Notes: generated from the letters alone by a model not told the origin. Positions 14,101-29,608 are shown, counted from the first letter of the stretch. The stretch: 64,000 bases of DNA from Acephala macrosclerotiorum (GCA_014904845.1 MU119224.1:1-64000); one strand, 5' to 3'. Translations and numbers: made by a program.

Positions 14101-17100
14101 TAATATTATTATTTTTCAACAAATTAAAAAATTTATTCGAAATTTAATTTTATTTTTATAAACTTTAAATAATTTTATTTCAATTACAAATTTCAATTCC
14201 ACTTTTCTTACTTTTAAATCTACTAATTATATCGCGTACAATATTTCTTATAATCAAAAAAATCGTACAATTTAATATAAATATATTAAATATTAAAATC
14301 GTCGAAATTATAATTAAATTGATTTTAATCGTTTTAATAATAATTTAAATATTATTTTATATATAATTATTAATAATCAAATCTTTAACGATATTACTAT
14401 TTTTTATCTCGAAAAAATTACTTTTTTTACTTTGTTTCGAATTTTATAAAACCATTAAATCGTCAATACTAATTATACTAATTATATTATTAATACTTTT
14501 TTTAATTTTATTTCAAACAATTTTACTCGCGAAAATTACAATACTTATAATAATATTAATAATAATATTAAATTCGAAAATATTAAAACTATTAATGTTT
14601 TTATCTTTAATAAAAACAATAAAAAAATTTATATGCGATTTAATAATATCAAATTCTATTTCACAATAAATTTTTTTAATCTCATTTTAATATTTCAACT
14701 ATTTAAACGTAATATTAAATCTATAATATTCCAAAATTTAATATTTTAAACCATTAAAAATATTAAAATCAATATAATAACAAAATATAATCTCTAATTT
14801 TTTTTTTATATCATTTTTCAAATTTGATATTTTATTCTATTGAAACTTTTTTCGATTTCAATAATCTTTCAAATTATTATATTTATTATTTTTAAACATT
14901 TTTAAATACTTAAAAATTTTACGTAATACGTATTACTCGATAACGAATTTAAATATTTTTTCAAACTTTTTCAAAAACGTTATTAACGCGAATTTCACGC
15001 GATTATAAAAAATAAAAATATTAAATAATTTTAATTATTATTTCTCGAAAAAACAACAAAAAATTTTTAATATTTAAAATTTTTTTATACTCAATATAAA
15101 TAGAAAAATATCGACAATTCAAATTATACTATAATTACAAATCAATAAACTATTAATAAACGTTTAATTTATTATTACAATTTACGAAAAATTTAATAAT
15201 ACTATTAATAATTTTATCAAAAAATTTATTATATTAAACAAAAAAAAATCGCTTATTATATCAAAAAAAAGTTTATCGTATATACTTCGAATTTACTATA
15301 CGCATTTACTCAAAAAATTGTTTTTATTTTTTTTCAAATTTAAAATCAAAAATTTAATTTTATATTTTTATTTTTCGCTTTTAAATTTGCTATTTTCGTA
15401 GAAATAGTAATAGAAAATTTGAAAACTCTAACAAATTTAAAAGCAAATATTAAATCTTTTTACTTTTTTTTAATAAAAAAAGAATTCGCTTTTAGCGTTA
15501 ATAACGTTTTACTCGAATTCGAAAATAGTAAAGTCTCGATTTCAAACAAAGAAAATTCGCGTATTCTAATTACTATTAAATCGCAAACGTGATTTAATCG
15601 ATTTCAATTTTTTGTTTTTTAATAAAAACTAGTGAATAAAATCGAAAATCTTACACTAATAAAAATTTTATCAATTAAATTTACAATTATCGATTAAACG
15701 TTTACTTTATCGATTCAAATTACTTAAAACTTTTTATTTTTTTAAAAAAATATTAAAATTACAATTAAAATTCTATATACTACAAATATTAAAATACTTA
15801 AAAAATAATTTAATTATACGATTATTACTATTTTTATTATAATAAAAAATTTGAAAAATATTATAATTATTTTTATTAAACAAATAATACTAAAAAAAAT
15901 TCAAATATAAACTTGAATTAAATTAATTTCTATGAAATTCTTTTAATATAATTCGAATATAATAACGAATATAATTATTTAAATAGTTTTTTTTTTTTTT
16001 AGAAAAAATATACTTTTTTCAATTATTTAATACTAATAATAAAACGAAATCTATTAAAAAAAAAATTAAAATCATTCGATACAATTTAAACTACTAAAAA
16101 TTCTATAATTCGATCATTTGTATTTACTACGATTACTATAATTATTATTCTATTAAAATAAACTAATATAAAAATCTATTTAAATTTAATTGCACGATAA
16201 AAACGCGTTATATTAATTATTATAATTTTTTCGAAATAAAATACAATTATTATTTTATTACTCTCAAAAAAAAAAGCAATAAAATTATTAAATTCTTCAA
16301 AAAAAAAACTCGATATTATTCGCAAATATAAAAATCAAAAATATAAAATTATTTAATGCGATAATACTTCGATTTTTATTTAAATACAAATCCAAATATT
16401 AACAACAAATATATAATTTCAAAATCAAATTTAAAATTTAAATAATAATATTACAATAATATTTACATTTAACAAAAAAAAAAAAAAAATTTTAAATACA
16501 AATTCGTAAATTTATTAATTACTAATAAATAAATAAAACGTAATACTATATTCAAATCAAATAATTTTAAAATAATTCGAATTTTTCTATCGTTCAAAAT
16601 TTTTATATTAATACAAAAAAACATAAATTTTAATAAATTCGATTTTTATAATTAATATTAAAAAATTCATATTGATCTTATAATAATAATCGTAATCGAT
16701 TAATACAAAAATCAAAATATTTGTAAATTTATTAAATTAATATAATCAAAAAATTTTTTAATTACATTATATTATTACAAGTAATTTTTACTAAAAAAAT
16801 AAATATAATTTACGTTTAAAACCTTTTTTTTTTTTAAAAAACGAAAATTTAAAATTATTTAAATTACAATTTATATATTTCGATCGATATTTAAAATTGA
16901 AATAAAAACGATAATAAACGATAAAAAAATTTTTTTTTCGCGTTTTTATATATATTAAAAAAAAATTAAATTTAAAATCTAATAATATTAATTAATACAA
17001 AATTTGTTTTTATTTTAAATTTATATCGATTTTTTTTAAAATAAAATAATAAACTATGTTATTTATTTGATTTTTCTATTTAAATATTTAATAAAAAAAA

Positions 17101-20100
17101 ATTAAACGTATAATACAATATATTTAAATTAAACGTTTTAATAATTTATTGAAAAAAAAACGTAATACAATAATTTTTTTCGAGCGAAATAAATTTTATC
17201 GATACTTTTAAAATTTCAATTTAATAATATAAACACGTTATTAATTTTATTTTATTTTAATATTTTTTTCATTTTTTTATTAATCTATAAAAATATATAA
17301 TACAAATTACTACGATTTTCGAGCGAAAAACAATTTTATTAAAATAATTATATTTTCGAATTACGAATAAAAATTTAAAGAAATTTTTTAAATTTATTAA
17401 AAACGAAATTATTAAATTATTAAACTCTTAAAATTTTACAATTTTAAAATAAATTAACGAATATATTATAATATTATTATACATATTCGATTTAACGATT
17501 AAAATTACTAAAAAAAAACAATAAAATAAAAACAAAATAATTCTTTAATAAATTTCAAAATATTAAAAAACTTTTTAAATTTATTTAAAATTTTAATATA
17601 ATAATAAAATCACTAAAAAAACTCGTAAATTCTTTGTAATAATTCGAAAAATTAAATAAAATTACTAGAAATATATTATTAACAAAATACACAACAATAA
17701 AAATTTATATAAAATTATTAATTAATACAAATTTACAAAAAACTTTAAATTCTCTTTTTTTATTTTAAACGAAATAATAATAAAAAATACTATAAAAAAA
17801 TAAAAAATTTGCACTTAAAATATTTAAATAAATTCAATTTAATAAACGATTTCAATTACAATCTATTAACGAATTAAAAAAATTCTAATAACTTTAAATA
17901 AAATAATACGATTTTATTAAAAAAAAAATCGAACGAAATACAATTAAAATATTTAATATTTTTTTCGAAATTAATTAAATAATAATTTATTTATTCAAAT
18001 TATATTAAATTTATATAAAAAAAAACAATATATAATTTATTTATTTAATATTTACATTTCAATTTTTTTTTAAAATATAAAAACTAATAAAAATAATTAT
18101 AATATTAAAAATCGAAAAAAAAAAAATTTTTTTGAATTAAATTTTAAAAATTTATTATATTATTATTATATATATCGAAAAAATTCGAAAAAAATATTAT
18201 TAAACGCATTTTTTAAATAATATTTATTTAAAGTATTTCAAATTTTTAATACGAAAAAAAAATATTTAAACGCTTTACAATAAGTTTAATTATTGTTTTT
18301 ATATATAATATTAAAATCGCAATAATAACGAAAAAAAAAAATTACAATAATTACAATAAATATATAAAATATTTTCAATATATTATTGAAATATAAACTT
18401 TTAAAATAAATAATAAAATAAAATTGATTTTTATTACTTTTAAAATTAATAAACGAATTTTTATTAAATCAATAAATTAAAATCAAACTAAAAAAATTTA
18501 TTATATATAATTACAATATCGAATATAGTATTTTATAAAAAAATTTATTATTATCGATTTTATATATACTATATTTAATAGAGTTTTTGAACTAAAATAT
18601 TATATTACGATTCGATTACACGAATAACGTTTATTTGTATAAAACGTTCGATTTTTTTCGATTAAAACGTTAAATTTTTAATAGTAAATATATAAAGTAT
18701 TTTTAATTACAAAAATACTAATAAAAAAATTTCGTTTTTAAAAAACTAAAAATAATATATTTTATTAAAAAATAAAATAAACTTTTTTTAAAATATATAA
18801 TTAATTAAAATTTGATTATTATTATTATTATTAACGTTTTTAAAAACAATAAATAATCGACTATACATTAATTAAACGTTTAATTTGATTGAAAATTCTC
18901 GTTTAAAAAATATATTATAAAACGAATAAATAAAATTCGAATAATTACAAATTATATTTGAAATTTAATACAAATTATTTATATTTTTTTTTTTTTTTTT
19001 CTACGTAAAACAATTATTATTTACGTATTACTATTTATTTTATACGAAATAAAAATTTGATATACGAATAAAAACAAAATTTTTCGCTTTATAAAATAAA
19101 ATAAAAACAAAGTAATAAATACTAAAATCGAGTAATATATTATATTAATAAATAAAAATTTAATTTAAATCGCGAAAAAAGTTTTATTAATATAAAAAAT
19201 TATTTTAATAATTATATTATTTTAAAATGCAAATTTTTCGTTGAAAATAATTATATTAAAAAAAAATCAAATTTCGTTTTACTATAAAATTTCAAATTAT
19301 TAACGTTTAATATTTATTAATTTAACGTATTACTTTTTTTATAATTGTTTATAAAATAAAAACAAATATATAATAAAAATTTAAAATTAAAATTTAAAAA
19401 CTCAAAATATTTTTTTCAAATATTTTTTATTTACAATTTGTTTTATTACATTTTATTATTAATTGTAAAACGAATTTCACAAAAAATATCAATAAAAAAA
19501 TAGTAATAAAAAAATTTAAAAAATAGTAAAAAAATTTATCGATTTTAAACGTTATTATTTTTTTCAATAAATCGAAATAATATTATTATAATATTCAATA
19601 TATTAAATACGATTTTATTATATATTAAAACTAAAAAAAAATATTTACAAAGTACGAATTTATTAATAAAATATTTTATATTTTCAATATCGAAATAATT
19701 AAAATTTAAAAAAAAATTTAATATATTATTTATTTTTCTTTGAAAATATATTATAAAATTATTTGATTATATATTGATAGTATTTTAATAATTTGAAATA
19801 TTAAAAAAAACGTATTTATTTTTTTACAATAATTTTTTTTAAATATTCAAAAAACTATAAAAATTTACGATATTAAATTTCGTTAAATTTTTAAATATAT
19901 TAATATCACGAGAAACGAGACGATTAATAAATTTGTAAATTTAAATATAATAAATTTAATCTAAAATAACGATATAATCGTAAAATTTATCGTTAATAAT
20001 ATTCGTTTAATTTATCGAACTATAAAAAAAAATTAAAATAAAATAATAAAAAAATCGAGATTTTAAACTATTTATATAATATAAAAAATAAAACTTTAAA

Positions 20101-21150
20101 TATATTATTAAAAATTTATTAAAACTAATATTTTTACAATATATTCTTTATCGCTTTTTGATAATACGATCTTTTTATAGAGATTTTATTTAGTATTACA
20201 TTAAATTTCAATATAAAAAAACGAAAACAAAATATTTTTACAATCGAATTAAAATACTACTATATCTCGTACGATATTTCAAAGTTCGAAAACGCTTCTA
20301 AAAATAATTCAATAAATTATTTACACTTTTTTTTACTACAAAAAAAATATCGATTATTTACAAATTCTCAAATTAATACAATTTATTAAATTACTTAAAA
20401 CAACGAAATTTTATTTCAAAATCTACACTCAATAAAAAATCAAAACTTTCTATTTCTATTTGTATTAATATTCGTTTATATTAATATTTATTCAAAATTA
20501 TAACGTTTTTTCTTTTTTATTATATTGTTTTCTAAAAAGTCAAAAAAATATTTTTATTTAATTATTATATTAATACGTTTTACTTATACAAAATATTATA
20601 CTAATAGTATTTTAAAATTCGATCTTACGATTTTACTTGTAATCGCAAAATATTACATTAAATTCCAATTTTCAATATTTAACTATATTTATTCTACTCG
20701 AAAAAAAAAGTTTTTTATACAATTATCGAATTTTCGAATTTTATTTCAATTAAAATTACTTTTTAAAATTATCATATATTTATATCTAAAGATACATATG
20801 TACATATACGTAATACTTTAATTTAACACGTTTCGAATACTCTATAAAAAGTTTTAAATTACAAATTTTACTCGACTTTATTAAACATTAATTAATACAA
20901 TAATAATAATAACATTTTTTAATTTTTTAATCAAATAAAATAATTTACTACAAAATCTATTAATATCGTTAAATAGATCATTCTTTTCTCGACTATACAA
21001 TCTAATTATCAATTTCTTTAACGAATTAATTCTTTTACTCGTTCTCATTTTTTTCTTTTTTCGAGCGTTTTATCCGTTTATTTCAATTTTTTTTTTCGAT
21101 CTCGATCTCTTTTTCTCGTTACTACTTTAATTATTCTTAAGTTTTTTTTC
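11120..21150. other. AT-rich desert without recognised features
   Basis: Ten kilobases of heavily mutated AT-rich sequence. Outside CpG, C is much commoner than G on the plus strand, the opposite of the 3.3-7.6 kb stretch. I found no gene, RNA gene or clear repeat boundary. A short block at 11,165-11,300 resembles 3,415-3,530 in direct orientation. The longest open frame, 98 codons at 20,525-20,821, is Ile/Phe/Tyr/Lys-rich and looks like a chance frame. Confidence 0.7.
12780..12860. repeat. Short tandem repeat, CTACGAATTCTTTTTTTT unit
   Basis: Three adjacent copies of an 18-20 bp unit made of CTACGAATTC followed by a T run, then a degenerate fourth copy. It is a simple tandem array inside the AT-rich desert with no apparent function. 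Confidence 0.8.
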
Positions 21151-23450
21151 AAAAAATTAATTACATTTCAAATTTATACTATCAATCGAAATATTATTCG
21201 ATAATATAATCGATTTAAATACTTAAAAATACAAAACGCTAAAAAATTATTTATTATATATAACAATATTAATTTCATCGAAAAATATTATTTTAATTTT
21301 TACGTTTATAAAATTTGTATTTTGATTAAAAAAAAAAATTTATAATTATTTTATTAAATTCAAAAAACACAAAATAAACTTTATTTATTCAAATATTATC
21401 GATTTAATACTAATCAAAAACTATAATAACAATCGATATTTAATTATTTTCAAATATAATAAATTCAAAATAACTCGAATTTATATTATTAAATTTAAAA
21501 ATAAAATTATAAATTATTTTATTTATTTTAAAAAATACTATAAATGTTCGAATTTGAATTAAATAATTAAACGTTTTCGAGATAATAACGACGACGAATA
21601 TATCTCTAAAAAACTATAAAAAAGATTTCGCGAAAAAAATATCGATTAAAAATTAATAAAACTTTACAATCTTCAAATAAATAAACTTATTAAACGCTTT
21701 AATTAAATAATTTACTACAAAATCGTTTTTATTTTCAAATATATTAATATTAATTTAAAATATTAATTAAAAATCGTTAAATATATCGATTATTTTTATA
21801 TAAAAAATTTTTATTTCAAAATCAAAAAAACTTTTTTCGAAATATAAAACGATCGAAAATTATATATTAATTATATTTATTATTTCGAATTTATTATTTA
21901 TTATAATAACTCGAAAAAATCTATAAAATTTATTTGTAATAAAATTAATTAAAATATTTTTATCGAATACGAAAAAAATAATATTTATCGAATTTTAAAA
22001 TTAAACGATTATATTTATTGTAATATTATTTTACAAATTATTAAATAAATAATATAATAATAATTTAATTTTAACATTTTTAAAAATAAATCGAATTAAA
22101 ATTTTTTTTGGATTTTATTAAATTTAAAATCGTTCGTATTTTCGAATATATTAAATCGATTTTTATTTTAATTTTTTTTTTAAAATTAAATTTCAAAAGA
22201 AAACGTATCGTAGTAGAAATTTTTTTCATAGAAAATATAATATTAATTCGATTTATTTAAATTATCGATCGTTTAATATTTAATCGTTCGATAATTTTAT
22301 AATTAATCTCAATTTAAAAACGAATATTTTAATTAGAGATTATTATTTAAATCAATAATCGTTTACTATTTTTTTTTTAAAATATATAATAAATTCTAGT
22401 AATATTTTGATAGTTTTTCTCGAATCGTATTTGTTAAAGTATTAATTTTTCGAGTTTCGATTTTTTTTAATTTTAATTTTTCAAATATCGATATTTTAAA
22501 TTTCGTTTCATTAAATTTTATTATTTCAAAAATCGTTTTCGAGTATTTCGAATATTAAACGAAAAAATTCGATTACTTTTTTTTAAACTCTAAGTAATCG
22601 AAAATTCGTTATTATTTCGATTTTTAATTTTCAATAAAAATTAATTGTCGATTTTAATTTTAAAACTTTTTAATTAAACGAATTACTATTAAAAACACAA
22701 ATTTTTATCGAATAATTAAATGTCAATATATTTAAAAATGTAAATACGATTTAAATACTAAAAATATTAAATTGAAAAATATTTATAATATAAATTTTCA
22801 AAAAATCGTTTAAAATCTTCAAATTTTTAAAAGTTTTTCTTAAAACGAATTAATGAATTATTTAAAAAACAATTTCAAAAATTTATTCGATATTATTTTA
22901 TTTATTTTATAAAACTCTAATTTTAAATATATTTTACAATAAAACAATAACGAAGTTTTTAAAAATATTAATTAAATTCGATATTTATTTTTTTATTTAA
23001 AAATTTTTTTTTTCGAAATTATAATTTTTGAATTATTAAATACAAAGTATATTAATTTATTATTATTTTACTACTATTTTTATTAAATTTTCGAATTATT
23101 AAATTTTCGAATTATTAAATTTTTTCAATTTATTTTTTATTTTATATATATTTTTATTTTTAATGAATTATTTTTTTTTGACTTTTTTTTAGTAAATTAA
23201 ATTTCTATAAATTATTTGAATTTAAAACTTTAAAACAAATTATAAAGTTTTTAATTTGATTATAATAAGAAAAAACTATTAAAAATAAATATAATTTTTT
23301 AATCGAAAATAAAACGTAAATATCGAAAAATTATTTATTTAATTAAAATTTTTTTATAAATAAATAAATTTTTAAAATTAAAAAAAAAAACATATAAAAA
23401 AATCTTATAATACAAAATTTACTAAATAATTCGTAGTTTTAAATAACGAA
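21150..23450 (+). mobile_element. Repeat family A, 3' fragment
   Basis: From at least 21,220 onward this aligns with about 27,330-29,400. Matches include the ATTATTAAATTTAAAA string near 21,486 and 27,568, and the final TTTTAAATAACGAAAAAAA...GATTTTTATAA at about 23,436 and 29,384. It is followed by tail sequence, as in the other copies. The left limit is approximate because similarity fades before 21,200. A few less-mutated bases remain (about 21,570-21,640, with several CGACGA-type strings). Confidence 0.6.
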
Positions 23451-23489
23451 AAAAAATTGATTTTTATAAGACATTTGTTTTTATAATTA

Positions 23490-23930
23490 AATCTATGAAT
23501 TATAAAGTTATTTTTATTATAATTATTATTTTTGATTAAAAATTTAAACAAATAAATATAAAAACAGTTTTTTTTTATAAAAAAATTAATATAAATATTT
23601 AAATCGAATTATTTACGAATTGTAATATTATTAATATTATTAAATTTTGAAAAACTTTTTACGATTTAAAATAATTATTTTGTATATAATATAATATTTT
23701 TTTTATTATTATTTTTTAAAAAAATTTAAATTCAAAATATTAAATATAATTTTTTTAATTTTTTATAAAAACGATTTAATTATTACAATTTATATAAATA
23801 ATCTTTTTATTATTAAATTTTTTAAATCAAATATTAATACTTTTAAAATTAGTTTTAATAACCGATTTAAAATGTTTAATTTCGATATTTATTATTTTTA
23901 TTTTAGTATAAAAATTATTCGAGATCGTTT
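23490..23930 (+). repeat. Family A tail, truncated copy 3
   Basis: This follows the A 3' fragment and aligns with the first 440 bp of the tail at 10,186. It ends abruptly at 23,932, where the 98-bp unit of the next A copy begins. The join suggests that the full-length A copy inserted into the tail of an older one in the same orientation. Confidence 0.6.
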
Positions 23931-23932
23931 AC

Positions 23933-24030
23933 TGTCAAAATAAGACTTTTTCTACTTCTTTTGTATATAAAGAGACTTCGCTCTTCTCATATATCATTAA
24001 TAAAAAATGCTTATTTTATATTTTCTAACA
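23933..24030 (+). repeat. 98-bp TG...CA unit, reference copy
   Basis: Begins TGTCAAAATAAG and ends TTCTAACA, with a TATATAAAGA promoter-like string about 33 bp in. Reverse-complement copies lie at 10,089-10,185 and 3,316-3,413. TG...CA borders and a TATA-like box suit a short LTR or promoter-bearing terminal repeat, but only one end of each A copy carries it. Confidence 0.6.
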
Positions 24031-27000
24031 AGTTGTAAATTCGAATTTCGCACGAGACTATTTATTCATTTGAGAATCACTTATTCAATTATTCATTTTT
24101 TATAGTTCGAAGTTCTATTTATTTTTTATTATTTATTTTATTTTTATTTTATTTTTTTTATTTCTATTTTTCGAACTTTCGATTATTTCAATTGATTTTT
24201 TTTAATTGATTTCACATGAAATTCAAATCAATTAAATTTTATTTATTTACTATAAGTATAATTAATTAAATTCAAATAAGAAACGATTATTCTTTAAATT
24301 TTTATTTTCTTTAAAAAATTCAAAGAAATATAGAATATTTCGATAATTCAAATAATTTCAAATACTCGAAAATTATTTCTCGAGACAATTTAAAATATGT
24401 GTATTTTTACTATAGTTTTATTTGTAGTTTTTTTTTGTTTATTTTAAGTTTGAATTTTATATTATTTTTAATATTTCAAAATAATTCGAATATTTTTTTT
24501 ATTTTACGAATGTAAACTTTTTCGATCGTCAAATAAATTTGTTTTTTTTTTAAACAAATTTATTCTTTTTTTTCTAAGTTTAAAACGCTTTCGAGCGTTT
24601 ATTGAACTTTAAATCAAAAAGAGAAAAATTAGTATTAATAAGTTTTTTAAAAATTGAAATAAATTGTAAATACGTTTTAATTTAAATTATTTTAATTTTA
24701 TTCTATAAAAAAAATCTTTTTATCGATTAAATAATTCGATCGAGTTTCAAATTAAATTTTTTTTATTTTTATTTTAAAATGTTTTTTAATAAAAAAATAT
24801 TATTATTTAAATTTTAAACGAATTTTTTTTCGTTTTCGTTTATTTTTTATTATATTTTTTTATTAATTAAAAAAGTTTTTTAAATTTTAATAATAATATT
24901 TAATTATATTAATCGAGAATATTTTTATAAATACTATTACAATAATTAGATATATTTTCTCTACGTGTAATACGAAATACTAAAAACGATCGTAAACGAG
25001 TTTTAATTTAAATTGAAAAAAATACTAAGAATTCGAGTAAATTAAACGAATTAAATAAATTAAATAAAAAAAGCGAAATAAATAAAAAATATATAAGATT
25101 AATAAAGCGTTGCGTATTACACTTTTTAATTGTATTTTTTATAGAAAAAATATTTTTTCAATTCAAATAATTGCAATTTTAATATCGTTTTATTTAATAA
25201 AAATTTTAATTAGTAGTTTTATTATCTCAAAAATACTATTTAAAATACGTTTAATATTTTTATTAATATTTTCAATAAAATTTACAATTTAATATTAATT
25301 ACAAATAGTAACGATAGTATTTTTTCGTTTATAAATATCGATTTTTAAAAAAATCACGTTTTTTTTTTAAGTTTTATAAATATTTTTAATTTTATAGTAT
25401 ATAAATTACTTTTAAATATTGAAATAATTATTTGTAATTTTTAATTATTTATTAATTGAATTTTTTTAATTTTAAATTTTTTTTTTATAGAATTTATTAT
25501 TATTAATAAAAAAACGAATTTAATTAATCGTAAATCGATTTAAAAAAAAATTTTAAATAATCAAAAAAATTTTATTAATATTTTTATTTTATATTTATAA
25601 TAAATTCTATAAAAAAAATTTAATATTATATTTTATTTTTCAAATTAAAATTTCGTTTATTGATATACGCGATTTATATTATTATATTCGATTTTAAATA
25701 ATAATTAAAAAAATCAAAATATTCGTAAAAAAAAAAACATTTTAATTTCGTTTTAATTTTTAAAAATAAAAAAAATTAATTCGATTTTTACTATAAAATC
25801 GATAAATTTTTTATTATAAATAATTTCAATTGTATTATATAATAATTATTTGAATCGTATTTTGTCACGAAATCTAAATTTAAAAATAATATAATCGATA
25901 TAAAAAAATTTATTTATAAAAAAAAATACGATAAATAATTTTTATTTAAAATAATATATAATAAAAAAATATTCGTTTAAAAAAAGTAATAATATCGAGA
26001 TTATTTTATTATTAAAAATTGATACGAATACAATAATTGAAAAAAAGTAAAAAAATTTAATCGAGTTTATTAAATATTAAATATTTTTCGTTTAAAACGA
26101 TTTATTGAAATAAAAAAATTAATCGATTTTATTATATGTTTTTACGTTTTTATTTTAATTAAATATAAAAATATTATTGATTTTTTAAATTATTTTTTTC
26201 AAATTAATAATAAATTAAAATAAATTTATAAAATAAAATTTTTTATATTCGTTTAATTAATTTTACGATTTTTTTAAAAATTTAAATTTGTATACGAAAT
26301 TTTTATTATAATATTTTAATAGATTTACAATTTTATTTAAACGTTTAATAATTTTATAATCGAATAAAATACAATAATTCAAAAAACGTTTAATAAAAAA
26401 TAATAATAAAATTCGTTTATTATTAGAATTAAAATCGTTTTTATAATTAATAATCGTTTATTAAATACTCGAGATTTTTGTAATTATTGTAAAAATTATA
26501 TTATATTGAGATTAAATATTTTATTAAATATTTTTATTTTAAAAAAATTTCAATATTAAAAGAAAAAAAACAATAAATAGAAATTGAATAATATTAAAAA
26601 TTTATTTTTAAAGAAATTAAAACTTTTGATTGAATTTATATTATTTTTTATTTCATTTGTAGAATTTATTAATACGATTATAATTATAATTTATAATTTA
26701 TAATTTTTGATTATTGATAATAAATCGATTTTTATATATTTTTTTTTTTTTGGTTTTTATTTTTTTTTTATTCGATATAATTTTTTTTCGTTTTTATTGA
26801 ATTTTTTAAAAACGATTAAATTATTAATATTAATTATATTAATTACATTATTATAAATTGATTTCAATTTATTAATTTTCGATTTAATAATTTCGAATTC
26901 TACGAAAATATAAAAAAATAAATTAAATTCGAAAAAATTGAAAACGTTTTTATTTCGATTTTAAATTCGAATAATAAATTAATAATATTTATTTTTATTA

Positions 27001-29409
27001 ATATCAAATAATGTTTGTTTATAAAATTATATAATTTTATTTCGATTTTTCAATTTTTTAAAAATAAATTTTTTTATTTATAATTCTACGAAAATTTAAT
27101 TTCGTAAATAATCGATAAATATAAAATTAATATTATTACACGAAATAATTTTTAGTTTTTCGATCGAATTAAATAATTCTTTTTATATTGTTTTACGATA
27201 ATTGCTATTTTAATAATTAAAATTTTAATTAAATAAAAATTTTATTCGTTCAAATTATTCGAAATTTATACGATTATTTAAAATAAATTTATTTAATATA
27301 ATCGTATAAATTATTTCGACGTTTAAAAATTCGATAAATTTTTAATTGATTTTATAGTAAAATTTAAAAACGAATTATATATTTGCAATATATGTGTTAT
27401 ACAAAAAAGCAAATAAAAATCGTATAATTATTTTATCGAATTAAAAAAATATTTAATAAAATTAATTTATTTCGATGTAATCGATTTAATTTGTATTAAA
27501 AAATTCGATAATAATCGATTTTTCGTTATTTTTATATATAATTAAATTAAATTAATACGAACGTATATTATTAAATTTAAAAGTAAAATTACGAATTGTT
27601 TACTCATTTTAAAAATTATTTTAAATATTGAAATAAAAATTAAATAATTAAACGATTATAAAATAATAATAAAAAAGAATATATAATTAATAAATTTTAT
27701 AAAAAAATTTTAAAAAAAAAAGAAATCGATTAAAAATTTATTAAATTATATTTATTAAAAATAAATAATTTATTTGAATAATTTGATTAAATTATTTAAA
27801 AAAAAAAGCGATTTTTTTTTTAAAAAAATTGATTTCGATTTTAATTTTTAATTAAAAACGATTAAATATACGTATTATTTTTATTTTCGATTATATTATT
27901 TTATAATCAATATATTATTATTCGAAACGTAATACGATAAAAAATCTAATTACAATTATATTAAAATTTTCGATTTTATTATTTATTATTATAATTTTAA
28001 TAAAAATTAAAAAAATCGAAATAAAATCGGTTGAAATTTTTTAATTAAATATAAAAAAAATACTTTATATAAAATTTTAAAATCAAACGATCGTATTATT
28101 TAAACGATTTTAATTAAAAAAATTAAATATATTTTTTAAAATAAATTTATTTTAAAAAACAAATACAAATACGAATTTTAATAATTTATAAATTATTTTA
28201 CAAATTTAATCAAATTATTAATTTTTATTTTAACGTCGAAATTTGTATCGAAATTTGTTACTTTATTTTATTTATTAATTTTAATATTTTTATTTAATTT
28301 AAATCACAAAAAAAAACGATTAATAATTAAAAATTAATTTATTAATTATATAAAATTAATTATTTTATTATTGTTTATTTTCGATCGTTTAAAATCGAAT
28401 TTACTCGAATTAATTCATTTTTTTACTTTATAATAATTTTTTATTTTTTTAAAAATACTAATTATTTATTTAATAATATAAAATTAATAATTTTCTATTT
28501 TTCGATTATATTTTTAATTCGCAATTATTAAATCGTTTTATCGTTTTTATATAAATTACTAATTAAATTTCTAATATAAAATTTTTTCGATTAAATTCAA
28601 TTAAAATATTTTTTAATCGAACAATTTTTTATCAAAAAAATCTCAATTTTTTTAAATAATAAAAAAAAAATTACATTTAAAAACTAAAATTTAATTCAAA
28701 TATTAATAATAAAATCGATTTATTTAATTTTTTTTTCTATTTTTAATAATTAAATTTTTTTAATTTTATTAATTTATTAAATTTTTATTTTTATTTTTAA
28801 CGATTAAATTTTTTTAATTTAATCGAAAAAAAACTTTAAAAACGAATATTATATATTATTTAATACAAAAAACGAATTCAAAAAATAATAAAAATATTTA
28901 CAATATTTTTATTTTTAAAAAATTATATTTATTTTATTTATTAAAAACGAATTAAATTTTAATATTAAATTAAATCATTTTATCGTTTTTTGTAATTATT
29001 TATATTTTTAATAATTTTTCGATTTTTTTAATTTGAATTTTTTTTATATCGAATTTATTATTAATATATATAATTTTTTTTTCTCGTTTTATTTCGTATT
29101 TTATAATCAATATTTTTTTTTTTTTTTAATTATATGAATTCAAATAAATTTTTCGAATTTCAAATATTCGAATAAACTATAAATTATTTGTAATAAAAAT
29201 AATAAAAAATAATAATACAAAAAATATATATATTTTTAATAAAAAACGAAATATAAATAAAAATAAAATATTTAAATAATCGTAAATTATTTATTAAAAA
29301 ATAAATATTTTAAATCAAATATAATATTATAAAAAAAATTCTATAATATAAAATACAATAAATAATTTATAGTTTTAAATAACGAAAAAAATCGATTTTT
29401 ATAAATATT
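23933..29409 (+). mobile_element. Repeat family A, near-complete copy 4
   Basis: Best reference copy of the family. It opens with the 98-bp TG...CA unit (23,933-24,030), which still has balanced composition (string GAGACTTCGCTCTTCTC). A 5' region of about 1 kb follows, then the body shared with copies 1 and 2. No coding frame survives. It is interrupted at 29,410 by the LTR-like element; beyond that element, from about 36,720, tail sequence resumes, so the original unit probably ended near 37,690. Body plus tail would be about 6.5 kb. Confidence 0.75.
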
Positions 29410-29415
29410 AATATT

Positions 29416-29608
29416 ACTAGAAATACTTATTACTAGTAATAAACTAAAAACGAAATAAACAAACTAAATAATTCGTTGATTAATTATTAGTTCTAAATCT
29501 AGTAAGCGCGTAAGAATTGAAAAATATAATCTCAATTCTAGTACAAGCGGCGCTAGTCCCGATCTGGCCTAGTACTGCACGTGACTACTAAACTAATATT
29601 GTACTTAC
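29416..29608. repeat. Left terminal direct repeat of the nested element
   Basis: Aligns over its whole length with 36,311-36,507. Both hold the conserved string GGCCTAGTACYGCACGTGAC (Y is T here, C in the right copy) and end CTAATATTGTACTTAC. Differences between the two are mostly C/T or G/A transitions. Composition is much more balanced than the surroundings. Confidence 0.75.
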
